From positions 5,044 to 69,043 of the forward strand of contig JACWMK010000005.1 in the NCBI GenBank assembly GCA_015661405.1: a stretch of 64,000 nt of DNA, read 5' to 3'. The stretch is from Methanobacterium sp. GTDB lineage: Archaea; Methanobacteriota; Methanobacteria; Methanobacteriales; Methanobacteriaceae. Shown piece after piece: positions 21,736 through 31,592 of this stretch (positions within the stretch are counted from its first letter, which is position 1; every line of letters begins with the position of its first letter). Both the position numbers and the translations under genes were made by a program. The notes below the pieces were generated by a model. It saw only the letters and a program-made list of their open reading frames with translations. It had not been told where the DNA came from and did not search any database.

Positions 21736-24009
21736 TTAAGACTCTTCATCTTCATATATTAATTTTAATTCATGATCTGGGGTTGTTTTTATACTTTTAA
21801 AACCAGAATCAACTACATCTCTAATTTTCTGTGCTATTTTCTCCCCAATACCATCAATCTTTTTTAAATCATCTTTAGATGCATTAATTACATTTTTAAC
21901 CGTCACAAACTCCTCTAAAAGTTTACGGGCAGTAACTGGCCCTACATTAGGCAGAGATTCTATTATATAAAGTTGTTGCTCCCATTGACTAAGTGGTTTC
22001 TTCTCTGTACGTAATTCTATTTCCTTAAAATTATCTTTTTGTTCACGTAGAGCTAGACGATAAAGCATGGCTCCAGTATCTTCTGGAGAACGTGTAGGAA
22101 TTATAGGAATACCAAAATCTATAGCTAAGCTGGCTAAAGCTCCTCGAATAGCATTAGGATGCAGGCCGCAGGCATAAAGATTTTCTCCTTCTAGGATGAT
22201 CAGAGGCTTCTTGAAGTTATCCACAAGTTCCTTAGCTTGTTTATACAATCTTTTATCTATCACCGACTTTACAAAGTCTTGAGTACTTTTCCGCTCCACT
22301 GCTAATTCTTGGCTCACCTGATAATCTGCAACTAGAAGAGTAGTGGTTTCAATTTCAACATTAAGTTTACTTAACTCTCTAGTGACACCTGATTTAGCTT
22401 CACGGTGATCCACATATATTAAAGGGTTTATTACATCTTTTTTTGATATTTCAGGGAACTTCATCTGATTTGAATCTATTTTACTTGAAATTTCTCCTTG
22501 CGGATATTTTGTTGACAGTTGATTTTTCATCTTCCGTTCTTTGTAGATGCTTGAATAATAATAAGATTCATCTCGGGTTCCTTTGGTTATTAAAACAATC
22601 ATTTTACCTTTATTTTTTCTACCTGTACGTCCTCGTCGTTGGATCATTCTTATCTCTGAGGGTACTGGTTCGTATAATATTACTAGATCCACTGAGGGAA
22701 TGTCTATACCCTCTTCAGCTACGCTGGTTGAGATTAGCACTTGATATTGGCCCATGCGGAATGCTTTTATGATCTCTTTCTGTTTTTTTTGTGTGAGTCC
22801 TTTTTCCCCATCCCTAGAGGCTTGTCCAAAGAATTTTACAGCAGAAATTTTATTCTCCTTACACAGATTATAGATCTCGTTAACCGTGTCCCTATATTGA
22901 CTGAATACAATAACCCTACCTTCATCTTTTAAATTATTTTCCAGGATTTTTAATAATTTATCCATTTTTGGATGTTTCAAATTCTCTTTATATGCATTTT
23001 CCGTGAGATGTAAGGCTTTTTGAAAATCTTCATTCTCTAGTAGTCCTTGAGCTGCTTTAGTTTTTTTTTGCTGAAGTTTTTGGAAATAATTATATAGGTT
23101 TTTAATTCCTTGTGTTTCTAATAACTCTAGAGAATGCTGTAAACTAAAAACTGCACTTAGAATAGAACTAGCCACTAAACAATTTGGTGGAGGGTTAGTG
23201 CTTTGTGAGATACGGTTCTGTACGCGACTGCGGGCCATTAAAATATCTTTTTTAGAAACTTGGCTGATAGAACGGATAATTCCCAAACTTTTTAATCCAG
23301 TAAGTCGAATTTTTAGTACGGTTTCTAGATAATTTTTTATAACCTTCTGTTCTTTTTTAAGATCTACACGAATCCATTCTACTTCTATTGGTTTAAAGTA
23401 AGGTTTAACGTCTACATCATCCTCGGATTTAACCATAACTTGTTTTATAAAAAGATTTTCACATACTGTATTAATTTTATCCTCATCTCCACCTGGAGAA
23501 GCTGTTAAACCTAATATTATAGGATTTTGAGCCTCAGTAGCATATCGGGACGCTAGAAATACATATGCATAATTACCCAATCCCCTATGGCATTCATCAA
23601 ACACTAAGAGAGAAACATCCTTCAAGTTATAACGCCCAGCTATCAAATCCGATTCAATAGTTTGGGGAGTAGCTGAAATAATTTGAGCATTTTCCCATAA
23701 TTCACATCTGTTTTTTGGATTTATAGAACCAGTAAGAACAGCTACAGGTGCTTTGAGAAACTCACGTAAATTTTCTTCATGTTGAACCGCAAGGGGCTTG
23801 CTAGGAGCCAAAATAAGTACTTTAGAGGAAGGAATATTTTTAATTCTTTCTGCAGCTACCAAAGCAGCTATAATAGTTTTCCCCAGGGCAGTAGGCGCTA
23901 CGATCATACTATTACCCTTTTTAAGAACCTCCGCAGCTAACACTTGCTGATACAGCCGGGATTCAATTTTTTGGGATTTAATCAAGGGATGTTGTATCCA
24001 CTTTTCCAT
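21736..24009 (-). CDS. hef: Hef helicase-nuclease (FANCM/XPF family)
   Basis: Euryarchaeal protein acting at stalled or branched forks. N-terminal SF2 helicase with APTALGKT (Walker A), DECHRGLG (motif II), LTASPGG (III), and [14 protein letters not shown] (VI); an insertion between the two RecA folds as in FANCM; then an XPF/ERCC4 nuclease domain with [10 protein letters not shown] and VERKSTQDF (active-site ERK...D); finally tandem helix-hairpin-helix [16 protein letters not shown] and [12 protein letters not shown]. At 757 residues it is full length and looks active in both halves. A TATA-rich promoter precedes it. Confidence 0.96.
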   Translation of the reverse strand: MEKWIQHPLIKSQKIESRLYQQVLAAEVLKKGNSMIVAPTALGKTIIAALVAAERIKNIPSSKVLILAPSKPLAVQHEENLREFLKAPVAVLTGSINPKNRCELWENAQIISATPQTIESDLIAGRYNLKDVSLLVFDECHRGLGNYAYVFLASRYATEAQNPIILGLTASPGGDEDKINTVCENLFIKQVMVKSEDDVDVKPYFKPIEVEWIRVDLKKEQKVIKNYLETVLKIRLTGLKSLGIIRSISQVSKKDILMARSRVQNRISQSTNPPPNCLVASSILSAVFSLQHSLELLETQGIKNLYNYFQKLQQKKTKAAQGLLENEDFQKALHLTENAYKENLKHPKMDKLLKILENNLKDEGRVIVFSQYRDTVNEIYNLCKENKISAVKFFGQASRDGEKGLTQKKQKEIIKAFRMGQYQVLISTSVAEEGIDIPSVDLVILYEPVPSEIRMIQRRGRTGRKNKGKMIVLITKGTRDESYYYSSIYKERKMKNQLSTKYPQGEISSKIDSNQMKFPEISKKDVINPLIYVDHREAKSGVTRELSKLNVEIETTTLLVADYQVSQELAVERKSTQDFVKSVIDKRLYKQAKELVDNFKKPLIILEGENLYACGLHPNAIRGALASLAIDFGIPIIPTRSPEDTGAMLYRLALREQKDNFKEIELRTEKKPLSQWEQQLYIIESLPNVGPVTARKLLEEFVTVKNVINASKDDLKKIDGIGEKIAQKIRDVVDSGFKSIKTTPDHELKLIYEDEES

Positions 24010-24261
24010 AACACTTATATTTAAAATATATCATATAAAAGTGGCGACCAGAATAAATTAGGCTTTTGAATCTGAGTTGCAGATAAATAAAGGATTGTAA
24101 TAGACATCTGTAGTTGAAAATTATCTAAATGAATTCTAAACTTTGACCTATTATAGTAAGAAATTGTGTAATATTTAGAATTTTAAGGTAATAGAATAAT
24201 TAACCATGCAATTGGAAAACTGGTAAAAAAAATTATTTAATTATTTTTAAATAAATTAATT

Positions 24262-25455
24262 CTAATATATTTGAATTAATTTTTCAAAATCATCAAAAAT
24301 TACATCAAGTCCACACATAGTAGGTATATAGTTAGCGGCTTTAGCTGAATCCACTCCTATAACTTTGAATCCTAATTCTTCTATGGGAGCCACCACCATA
24401 CAAGTATCGCAAACTATTTTACCCCCAGCATCTTCTATTATCTTAGTATAACCCATACGATCAGCAGTTGACTTGACAGATATAGATGTACAAACCCATA
24501 GCTGATTTTTAAGCTTTAATCCAACCAGTTTATCAGAAATAGCTTTAATCTCATCTAAAGATACATGAGGACAACCTAAACAGATTAAATCAGGTTTTCT
24601 GTTGGTTGTAGATAATTCACATCTTTTTTCATCAATATTGCTTCTATTGACTATGATATTTTCAATATTCCCTAAATTCACATCTTTTAAAGCATCTTTA
24701 TATTCAGGGGTGGAATGCTCTACATGATAAAGTGCTACAGCACCGGAAGATGCCAAAGCAGCACCTAAATATTTTAAATCATTTACGGATGGAGTACAAT
24801 TTAACAATTTGAAATAAGGTACACCATCACCAACAATCTTTCCAACTATATAACCCAGAGCACCATAGTCAGCGCCTATTAAATCGGCTTCTACTTCAAT
24901 TATAAAGTTTGCTAATCTATTCTCATCTAAATGATAACCATATTCAGCAGTTTTACCACATATTGCAGCTGATAGTGCCCCTGGTCCACCCTCTCTATTT
25001 GATTTAGCGCCTAAAACAGAATTTGCATAGCAAACTGCAGAAGATTCTGACCATGCAATATGATCTCTAAACCTAGGCACATTACCAACAAGATAAGGTG
25101 TACAAGTACATGTAGTAGTAACTCCCATTTTCTGATAGGCATTTACAATTCTTAATTGTTTCCTAGTGAACTCCTCTGAAAATCCTAGTTCCTTCCAAAA
25201 TTCTAGGTCCACTCCCGCGGGATTTAAGGTGGATGGAACCCTCACTTGTGCATCTTGGCTAAGTGCCTCTAGAAATTCCAGACCAGCATCTCCAATAGTT
25301 TTGTAAGAAACGCCAGATATTTGGGCAGAAGTGATATCAACAAGTTTTTCTGCATCATAAATATCACCTAAGGCCACTAAAATTTCCATTGACTTCTGCA
25401 CTGCAGGACCTTCTTCTCCATCGTACATTTCTTCTTCTTCTCTTGTTAGATACAT
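24262..25455 (-). CDS. Phosphomevalonate dehydratase large subunit (aconitase X)
   Basis: Aconitase-X catalytic subunit; in archaea it dehydrates 5-phosphomevalonate to trans-anhydromevalonate phosphate in the modified mevalonate route to isoprenoid lipids. Visible: [41 protein letters not shown] opening, [38 protein letters not shown] and [14 protein letters not shown], supplying the iron-sulfur cysteines. 397 residues is usual. The small (swivel) subunit is not in the window. It starts 31 bases after the RecJ-like gene on the same strand. Confidence 0.9.
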   Translation of the reverse strand: MYLTREEEEMYDGEEGPAVQKSMEILVALGDIYDAEKLVDITSAQISGVSYKTIGDAGLEFLEALSQDAQVRVPSTLNPAGVDLEFWKELGFSEEFTRKQLRIVNAYQKMGVTTTCTCTPYLVGNVPRFRDHIAWSESSAVCYANSVLGAKSNREGGPGALSAAICGKTAEYGYHLDENRLANFIIEVEADLIGADYGALGYIVGKIVGDGVPYFKLLNCTPSVNDLKYLGAALASSGAVALYHVEHSTPEYKDALKDVNLGNIENIIVNRSNIDEKRCELSTTNRKPDLICLGCPHVSLDEIKAISDKLVGLKLKNQLWVCTSISVKSTADRMGYTKIIEDAGGKIVCDTCMVVAPIEELGFKVIGVDSAKAANYIPTMCGLDVIFDDFEKLIQIY

Positions 25456-25486
25456 AAAATTATTCTCACCATAAATTTTACATTAA

Positions 25487-26863
25487 TCATTGATTGATCT
25501 GTTCTTTGACTATTTCATCAACAAGATTTAAAAAATTGTCTAGGTTATTGTGGGGTATTACAGCACCAGCTGCTATAGTATGCCCCCCTCCAGATCCATT
25601 AAAGCTCTTGGATGCTTGTTCTAATGCTTCACCTAGATTAACACCCTTTTGAATCATTTTAATATTGGTTCGCCCTGATATTTTAATTAGAGGATCCATT
25701 TTAGATAAGGCCAGAACAGGTTTTTCAGGATTCAGAAGTCCAATATCAATCCCTATACTAGATAAGGTACCCATAAAACTTTTAAGGTTTTTATCTTCAG
25801 TATAAATATATTGTATATTATCCATTTCAACAGATCCTTCTTTATTTATCCATTCTAAACCTTTCATAACACCTTCCTGATATTTTTTAAAGAGTACTAA
25901 ACCCTCTTTTAAAGCTTGCTCACGCTCTCCTAGACAGATACTCAGACCAATACCCTGCTTTTTATTCTTCCCACAAGCATCAATTATCTGGGAATAATTT
26001 TCAATGTTTTTCAATTCGGGAATCTCATCTGAAATTCGATAGATATCACCAAAAATAGAGGGATTAATTTTTACTAGTTCCTCTTTAAGTATGTCTTTTT
26101 CTTCATTGTTTAGATCAGTGAATTTTATACCATATGATAACCCTATTTTTTCCAAAAAGGCTTTAGCACCCTCAAAATTTCCAGAAATTCCGGTAAGTGA
26201 GGTTGTAAAAGTATAAGCAAGAGCTTTGTAAAGAGGTTCCTGATTTAAAGAAGATATCTTGAGTCCCTTAATAACTTCTAATACACCTTTTTCCAATCCT
26301 TCTTGGAGTATGGTTTGATTAACACCAGTTATATTTCCGTTACCCTGCATATCACCAAAAGCACCTACCAAAGCTAATCCTGATAGTTCATAATGTTTTA
26401 AAGGACGAACAGCTAAATAAGATACTCCTGAGCCACTTACATCTCTGGTGCCGTCCAATCCAAACAAGTGGGGATTGATGTGTATTAGATTATCTCTTTC
26501 ATCAGTGCAATCTATGGTTTGATGATGGTCAGCTATTATGGCATCGCCTTTTAATTTTGCTATTTTCTCCGTCCATGCACTGCCCATATCGCAGAAAAAG
26601 AATAGTTTGTATTTTTCTCTAGAAATCTTATCTAAAACTTCAGACTTTAGTCTGGATACTATTGTAACATGAAATTTACCTTTTTCTTTAGAGATGGCAT
26701 TACATACTACACCTGCAGCGGAGATTCCATCAGCATCGTTATGGGAGATTACTCTCACCACATGATCCTGATTTAAATGTTTATTTAGCAGAGTACAGGC
26801 TTCTTCAGCCTTATTTAACAAGTGATGTTGTTGATATGCGCCATTTTTACTTGATTTTGACAT
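25487..26863 (-). CDS. DHH-family phosphoesterase, RecJ/GAN-like
   Basis: Single-strand exonuclease-like protein related to archaeal GAN/RecJ, the GINS-associated nuclease. DHH motifs: ISHNDADGISAAGV (I), FFCDMGSAW (II), ADHHQT (III) and GAFGDMQGNG (IV); C-terminal DHHA1 domain ending FNGSGGGHTIAAGAVIP, the nucleotide-binding GGGH. All metal ligands appear intact. 458 residues. It heads a two-gene unit with the aconitase-X gene. Whether it binds GINS cannot be told from sequence. Confidence 0.9.
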   Translation of the reverse strand: MSKSSKNGAYQQHHLLNKAEEACTLLNKHLNQDHVVRVISHNDADGISAAGVVCNAISKEKGKFHVTIVSRLKSEVLDKISREKYKLFFFCDMGSAWTEKIAKLKGDAIIADHHQTIDCTDERDNLIHINPHLFGLDGTRDVSGSGVSYLAVRPLKHYELSGLALVGAFGDMQGNGNITGVNQTILQEGLEKGVLEVIKGLKISSLNQEPLYKALAYTFTTSLTGISGNFEGAKAFLEKIGLSYGIKFTDLNNEEKDILKEELVKINPSIFGDIYRISDEIPELKNIENYSQIIDACGKNKKQGIGLSICLGEREQALKEGLVLFKKYQEGVMKGLEWINKEGSVEMDNIQYIYTEDKNLKSFMGTLSSIGIDIGLLNPEKPVLALSKMDPLIKISGRTNIKMIQKGVNLGEALEQASKSFNGSGGGHTIAAGAVIPHNNLDNFLNLVDEIVKEQINQ

Positions 26864-27659
26864 ATAAATTTCCTATGAAAGTATTACTATTAGTTTCATA
26901 AATTTGAATAATTAACAGATACTGATCTAATTCGAGAATTCTCCATTAACTTACAACCATTTTTAAAAAGATAATTTTCGATATTTTTTAAAGGTTTGTC
27001 ATTTCAATAATATAAAACCAATCGAATTTTTTCCCGATTTTAAACTTGAAAAAAATTCGCTACCTTATTAAATTTGATACTTGGTATTACAGAATTAATA
27101 ATATGGTTAATCACGATTTTGGCATGTGATTGAATGAAAATTATGATTAGTGGGGGTGAACAAGCTAACCTAAACAAGTGCAGAATACAACTTTAAGATG
27201 TGCCTACTATCAGAGCCTTCAATAATTACACGGATCTCGTCTGTGTTGACCTACATATAAAAAACTCATTGAAGAATGTTGTAAATAACCCTAAATTTAG
27301 CTATAATAATTTAGAATTAAGTAATAAGATTTTTTTGAATGCAACTTCTTAATTAATTATGAGGATACTTATCCCTCAACATAAAGATATTTGTATCAGC
27401 GTTGTCATTTTTTTTACTAGAAAATATAGTCTGATTCGACAGCATTTCAGGCAAGTGTAATATTGTGCATATTGGTGAAGGTATCTCATTCAAAGTTTTT
27501 ATGGGCAAAATCAAACAATCAGTTATGTAAAAATAATTCAATTAGCATCACATGTTATGTGGTTTAAACGGTTTAGAATATTAATTTGCATTATTACATT
27601 GTCTCACTGATGTACATAGACATTTCCACGAGATTTGATTTGGCTCGGTTCGAATTTAA
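26864..27659. other. Long gene-poor region with unusual composition
   Basis: 796 bases without a convincing gene. It has patches of higher G+C (about 27150-27250) unlike other spacers here. An inverted repeat (CGAATTTTTTC at 27023-27033 and GAAAAAAATTCG at 27048-27059) could be a terminator or element end. Short frames at 27134-27196 (+) and 27353-27541 (-) lack convincing RBS or family similarity. It may be remnant of inserted DNA. Confidence 0.45.
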
Positions 27660-27791
27660 TCAATTCAAATTGCTTTGCAATTTTTCTTTAACCTTATCTT
27701 CAAATTCTGTGAGATTTATGACTCCACTTTCTACTAATAGGTCAACCAGTGCAGTTAACCTAGCTTCCAGCATCTCAATGTCTTTTATCAT
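27660..27791 (-). CDS. Tiny acidic helical protein (43 residues), unknown
   Basis: A 43-codon frame starting at ATG 27791, missed by length-limited gene calling. It reads MIKDIEMLEARLTALVDLL, then VESGVINLTEFEDKVKEKL, then QSNLN. The pattern of a heptad-like helix, then a turn (SGVINLTEFE), then a second helix is like short bacterial and archaeal ORFs with the block EARL.ALVDLLVE.GVI...EFE. AGAGGGA lies 8-14 bases upstream as a possible RBS. It is divergent from the receiver-domain gene at 27986. The larger plus-strand frame 27586-27825 is its shadow. Function unknown. Confidence 0.55.
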   Translation of the reverse strand: MIKDIEMLEARLTALVDLLVESGVINLTEFEDKVKEKLQSNLN

Positions 27792-27985
27792 ATTGGTCCC
27801 TCTATTCTTCAATTGGTGCTATTAACTTTACTTTTTTCCAATCCAATCCATTTGCGTGGTCTTAACTCAAATTTATTTTAGGCTTTTTTTTTTGACTAAG
27901 TTTTTCAATAATAACTTTATTAATCATGCTGATAATAAATTGTATCTAAAGTTCAAAATTTTAATCTTGTTGGGTTGTTAGAGCT

Positions 27986-28429
27986 ATGGTGAAGTCAGGA
28001 ATCAGGACTGTTGAGATCTTGTTGGTGGAGCGTAATCGCGGTGATTTGGAACTATTTATTAAATTGTTTGAGGAGTCATCGATTCCTAATACATTCCGCT
28101 TTGCTGGTAGCGGTGATCAGGCAATTAAAATGATGCTTCAAATGGATGCTTATAGTAATATGACCCCGCCTGACGTTGTAATTTTCGATATTCACACTTT
28201 CGATAAGAAGGAATGGGTTGGTTTACAGGCAATTGCTAAGGAAGCAGGCGCGAAATGCATACCAGTGGTTATGTTGACCAAGGATAAAAAGATTAAAGAA
28301 GATGCGGGCAAATCTCTAAGCTGCCCAATTGTTTCATTGGATAAGCCTGACGCATTGGATCAATACAAGAAAATAGTTGAGGAAGTGGAGGAATTCTGGC
28401 TTAGTAAACATTCATTTAAGTACTTTTAA
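27986..28429 (+). CDS. Stand-alone CheY-like receiver domain protein, partly degenerate
   Basis: 147 residues, a single response-regulator receiver fold: VEILLVERNRGDLELF at the start, phosphoacceptor Asp68 in DVVIFDIHTF, VVMLTK (conserved Thr) and SLDKPD (conserved Lys). The usual acidic pair after strand 1 is E15-R16, so one Mg-binding acid is lost. It resembles Rcp1-type lone receivers (normally LLVEDNPGD). Codon use is visibly richer in G+C third positions (GCG, CGC, GTG, GAG) than neighbours, and no kinase lies nearby, suggesting transfer. No clear RBS is seen before the ATG. Confidence 0.75.
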   Translation: MVKSGIRTVEILLVERNRGDLELFIKLFEESSIPNTFRFAGSGDQAIKMMLQMDAYSNMTPPDVVIFDIHTFDKKEWVGLQAIAKEAGAKCIPVVMLTKDKKIKEDAGKSLSCPIVSLDKPDALDQYKKIVEEVEEFWLSKHSFKYF

Positions 28430-28714
28430 TGAAAAAAATCGGGTAAGATTTGTTTAGTTTCTTCGTTAAGTCACCATAATACGAAGTAACGATGAAAGGA
28501 GTTGATTTTAAAAGTACTTGAAATAAAGAATGGAGAATCTGTTTTTGCCGTGAGCCCCAAAAAAATAATAAAAAAAATAAAATCAAAGCGTGCTCGATTT
28601 AATGAGATTGATCAAAAATCCTAAATATTGATTCAAAGAATTTTAGGGAAACAATCGATTTTTTTTGGTAGACCAGATCTCCAAAAAATTGAACCGTACC
28701 AGGTTATTATCGGA

Positions 28715-29116
28715 TCACTTAACAAGTAGTGCTGCTTGTTTTGGCTCATATCTCCATCCTTCAGGAAGCACACCTTCATTTCGGTAATATCTAACTAATC
28801 TCCTTATCTGGGATTCAACGATGCGAAGTCCCCTTCTGGTGTGCAAGTCCTTGGGATTCTCTTTCAGATGATCCCTGATGTTTACAGCTTTTCGTATTAG
28901 ATTCATCAGATCTTCAGGATATTCCGGGCCTTGTCCATGGTTTTCCAGTATCTGTGTTATTTTCATACCGGTAACTAGTTTCACATCGGGAATTCCGTAC
29001 TGATCTCTTAGAATTATACCCATCATACTAGTGGAATTACCTTCTTTTTTAAGTTTCATTATAAGTTCTTCAATTTCTTCTGTAGAATATTCAATCCATT
29101 CTGGCTTTACTGCCAT
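28715..29116 (-). CDS. rps15: 30S ribosomal protein S15
   Basis: Archaeal/eukaryotic-type uS15 (133 residues). N-terminal extension [19 protein letters not shown] and the core LTRL-like block [32 protein letters not shown]. Its ATG begins directly after the rdgB stop codon with RBS GAGGTGAT inside the end of rdgB, so translation is coupled. Part of the kae1/bud32-rdgB-rps15 transcript. Confidence 0.96.
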   Translation of the reverse strand: MAVKPEWIEYSTEEIEELIMKLKKEGNSTSMMGIILRDQYGIPDVKLVTGMKITQILENHGQGPEYPEDLMNLIRKAVNIRDHLKENPKDLHTRRGLRIVESQIRRLVRYYRNEGVLPEGWRYEPKQAALLVK

Positions 29117-29689
29117 TTAATCACCTCTATTATCTTTAAACCAATCATGATACCATAAAGCAAACTTTTCAAGCGATACTCTACGATGAGAAAATTCGTT
29201 TTTTTCTACTCGATTGAGTTCTCCAAAGGTTTTATCATACCCTTCAGGATAGAATAGGGGGTCGTAGGCAAAACCATATTCCCCTTTTTCTTCATAGCTT
29301 ATATGTCCTCTAACAGTGCCTAAAAAAATCTTGGGCTCGGTTTTGGGAGTGCAAAATCCAATAACCGACCTGAATTCGGCGTATCTGTCATTGACATCGC
29401 TCATAAGTTTCAATATACCCTGATTCCCCAAATTTTCCTGAATATAGGATGAATAAGTTCCAGGGAACCATTTAAGGGTCTTTATGAATAATCCAGCGTC
29501 TTCTACTATTACAGGTTTATTCAGACACCTAGAAACATGTTGTGCACCGTACCGGGCTACATCTCCTAGTTCTCCTTGAATTTCGGTGTAGCCTAGATCA
29601 ACATGTTCCAATGTTATGCCAAATTTAGGGAATATTCCCATGGCTTCTTTAACTTTGTGTTTATTACTAGTTATAAATGTTATCTTCAA
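29117..29689 (-). CDS. rdgB: XTP/dITP diphosphatase (RdgB/HAM1)
   Basis: House-cleaning nucleotide pyrophosphatase that removes XTP, ITP and d[19 protein letters not shown] (substrate-binding SxNxxK), [22 protein letters not shown] (catalytic Asp), and [23 protein letters not shown] plus [11 protein letters not shown] are hallmark motifs. 190 residues. TTG start at 29689; GGGTTTGATC upstream is a weak RBS. The stop abuts the S15 start. Confidence 0.95.
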   Translation of the reverse strand: MKITFITSNKHKVKEAMGIFPKFGITLEHVDLGYTEIQGELGDVARYGAQHVSRCLNKPVIVEDAGLFIKTLKWFPGTYSSYIQENLGNQGILKLMSDVNDRYAEFRSVIGFCTPKTEPKIFLGTVRGHISYEEKGEYGFAYDPLFYPEGYDKTFGELNRVEKNEFSHRRVSLEKFALWYHDWFKDNRGD

Positions 29690-29773
29690 ATGATCAAACC
29701 CTTATATTTTTAAACTTTTTATAGAATGAATTTAAGGATTATAATCCTATATGTACAAGTCATTATAATAAAT

Positions 29774-31411
29774 TTAAAATGAATTATTTATAATATAACG
29801 ACCCCGTCCCTCAATATCCTTCAATTTAGCTAATATTTTATCATAATCATTAGCATTGATATATCCTTTAAGAATAGATTGGAAACATTCTCCAGCAACA
29901 TTATAATGAATTCCATAAAGAGCTTTTTTAAACACTAATATATCCACTCCTTTATCCTCTATTAAATCTGATATTTTACCCAGACCGAAATCTAAAAACA
30001 CAATATCATCCCCCAGGAGTATCATATTACTAGTTGTGAGATCTCCATGAATTATTCCACAGTTATGGAGTTTGGCGATGTTCTCACCAATTTTTTCACA
30101 GAACAATTTTATTTCCCGAACTTCTGATCTATCAAAGACATCCTTCAAAACAATTCCATCGATATCCTCAATTACTATAGAATATTCTTCTTTATCAATA
30201 TCAAATATTAATGGAGTAACTACACTGCAACTTTTAGCATCATTCAGAAGTTTTACTTCACTTTTCAACCTTTTTTTCCTTAGATAATAATCTATTTCTT
30301 TTATTCGATAATTTTTTGAAATCCTTTCCTTTCGTAAAACTTTATGATTAAACCATTCCTCTTTATAAATGTTAGCCTCAGCACCCTTATTTAATAAACC
30401 TATTGGTAGTTTTAACAATTTTGTTGAGGTTTTCATCCAAGGTACATTTACCTGATCAGTGCGATAACGTTGAATAACCTTAGTATCTTCTAACTTATGC
30501 AGTAATCCATAATGGAACATTAATTGACCCATCCACGCGATCATAGCCCCATTATCTCCGCAATATTTAATTGGTGGTTGATAAAATTCTGCATAGTGCT
30601 CCTCTGCCATTAACGATACCATTTCTCTAAGCCGGCGGTTGGCAGCAACACCACCACAAAGCATAACTTCCCTTTTTTTGGCATGTGCTAAAGCCCGTTC
30701 GGTTACCTCCACTACCATAGAAAAAGCAGTCTCCTGTAGACTGTAGCAGACATCCTCTAAACTTTCTCCAACTTCATATTTTCGTAATGCAGCAGTTAAA
30801 AGACCAGAAAATGATAAGTCCATACCCTTCACGGTGTAAGGAAGTTTAATGTAGTTATTTGATTTATTAGCTAATTCTTCTATCAATGGTCCTCCGGGAT
30901 GTCCGAGATTTACAGATCTAGCGAACTGATCTAAACAATTACCTAAAGCAATGTCGAGAGTTTCCCCAAAAACACGGTATCTTCCACCATCAAAGGCGAT
31001 TATTTGACTGTTCCCCCCGCTTACATAAAGAGTTACAGGATCCTGAGCTCCAGTGGTGAGGCGGCCAATTTCAACATGACCTATACAATGATTAACTCCT
31101 ACAATTGGAATATTCAAAGATAATGAAAGAGAACGAGCAGCTGTTGCCACTGTACGCAGTGCTGGCCCCAATCCTGGACCTTGAGAAAATGCCACCAAGT
31201 CTATATCCTCCAAATGAAGATTAGATTCTAAGAGAACATCTTTAATAAGTGGAACTATTGCATCAGCATGGTGTTCAGCTGCTTCACGGGGGTGTATTCC
31301 GCCACTGACAGGTATGAGTGAATTTCCCTTGGACGCCAGAATTTCACCGGAGGAATCCACAATTCCAACCCCCGTTTTCTCAGCAGTGCCTTCAATTCCA
31401 ATACAAATCAT
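29774..31411 (-). CDS. Kae1-Bud32 fusion (tRNA t6A synthesis, KEOPS)
   Basis: Bifunctional protein of the KEOPS complex: Kae1 transfers threonylcarbamoyl to A37 of ANN-reading tRNAs; Bud32 is its small kinase/ATPase. Kae1 part (1-325): CIGIEGTAEKTGVGIV, HPREAAEHHADAIVPL and VNHCIGHVEIG (metal His), VSGGNSQI, LCGGVAANRRLREM. Bud32 part (about 345-545): GAEANIYKEEW, HGDLTTSNMILL and FLDFGLGK. The fusion is common in Euryarchaeota. GTG at 31423 lies in the RBS GGGTGAT; ATG at 31411 follows it, so I use that. Confidence 0.95.
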   Translation of the reverse strand: MICIGIEGTAEKTGVGIVDSSGEILASKGNSLIPVSGGIHPREAAEHHADAIVPLIKDVLLESNLHLEDIDLVAFSQGPGLGPALRTVATAARSLSLSLNIPIVGVNHCIGHVEIGRLTTGAQDPVTLYVSGGNSQIIAFDGGRYRVFGETLDIALGNCLDQFARSVNLGHPGGPLIEELANKSNNYIKLPYTVKGMDLSFSGLLTAALRKYEVGESLEDVCYSLQETAFSMVVEVTERALAHAKKREVMLCGGVAANRRLREMVSLMAEEHYAEFYQPPIKYCGDNGAMIAWMGQLMFHYGLLHKLEDTKVIQRYRTDQVNVPWMKTSTKLLKLPIGLLNKGAEANIYKEEWFNHKVLRKERISKNYRIKEIDYYLRKKRLKSEVKLLNDAKSCSVVTPLIFDIDKEEYSIVIEDIDGIVLKDVFDRSEVREIKLFCEKIGENIAKLHNCGIIHGDLTTSNMILLGDDIVFLDFGLGKISDLIEDKGVDILVFKKALYGIHYNVAGECFQSILKGYINANDYDKILAKLKDIEGRGRYIINNSF

Positions 31412-31592
31412 TAAATCACCCACTTATTATTTTCAAAATTTAAGTTATAAATCTAGGACTTAAATATAATAGAATTTAATTCTATTTTCAACAATTTATA
31501 TGAAAATTTAATCTTAAATATTTAGAAATTTGTAATAATTTATTTATCTTATTATACCATAAAAAATAATTATTTCATTGGTGTTAATAGTT

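Noticed and set aside
27134..27340. Plus-strand frame MKIMISGGEQ... with one stop, perhaps a fossil gene
   Set aside because: After the stop the residues show no family pattern; only the raised G+C content suggests former coding.
27353..27541. 62-codon minus-strand frame in the gene-poor region
   Set aside because: No RBS, TTG start, no recognisable family and no helix or strand pattern; could be a remnant but not supportable as a gene.
27586..27825. 79-codon plus-strand frame
   Set aside because: Antisense shadow of the 43-residue minus-strand gene, with worse codon pattern.
28434..28443. Inverted 9-bp words as ends of a mobile element together with 27033-27041
   Set aside because: No transposase, no target duplication seen, and 9 bp is short enough to be chance; only mentioned as weak support for an insert.
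28502..28624. 40-codon frame MILKVLEIKNGESVFAV... with AAAGGAG upstream
   Set aside because: The RBS touches the TTG with no spacing, and no family is recognised; kept only as a possibility.
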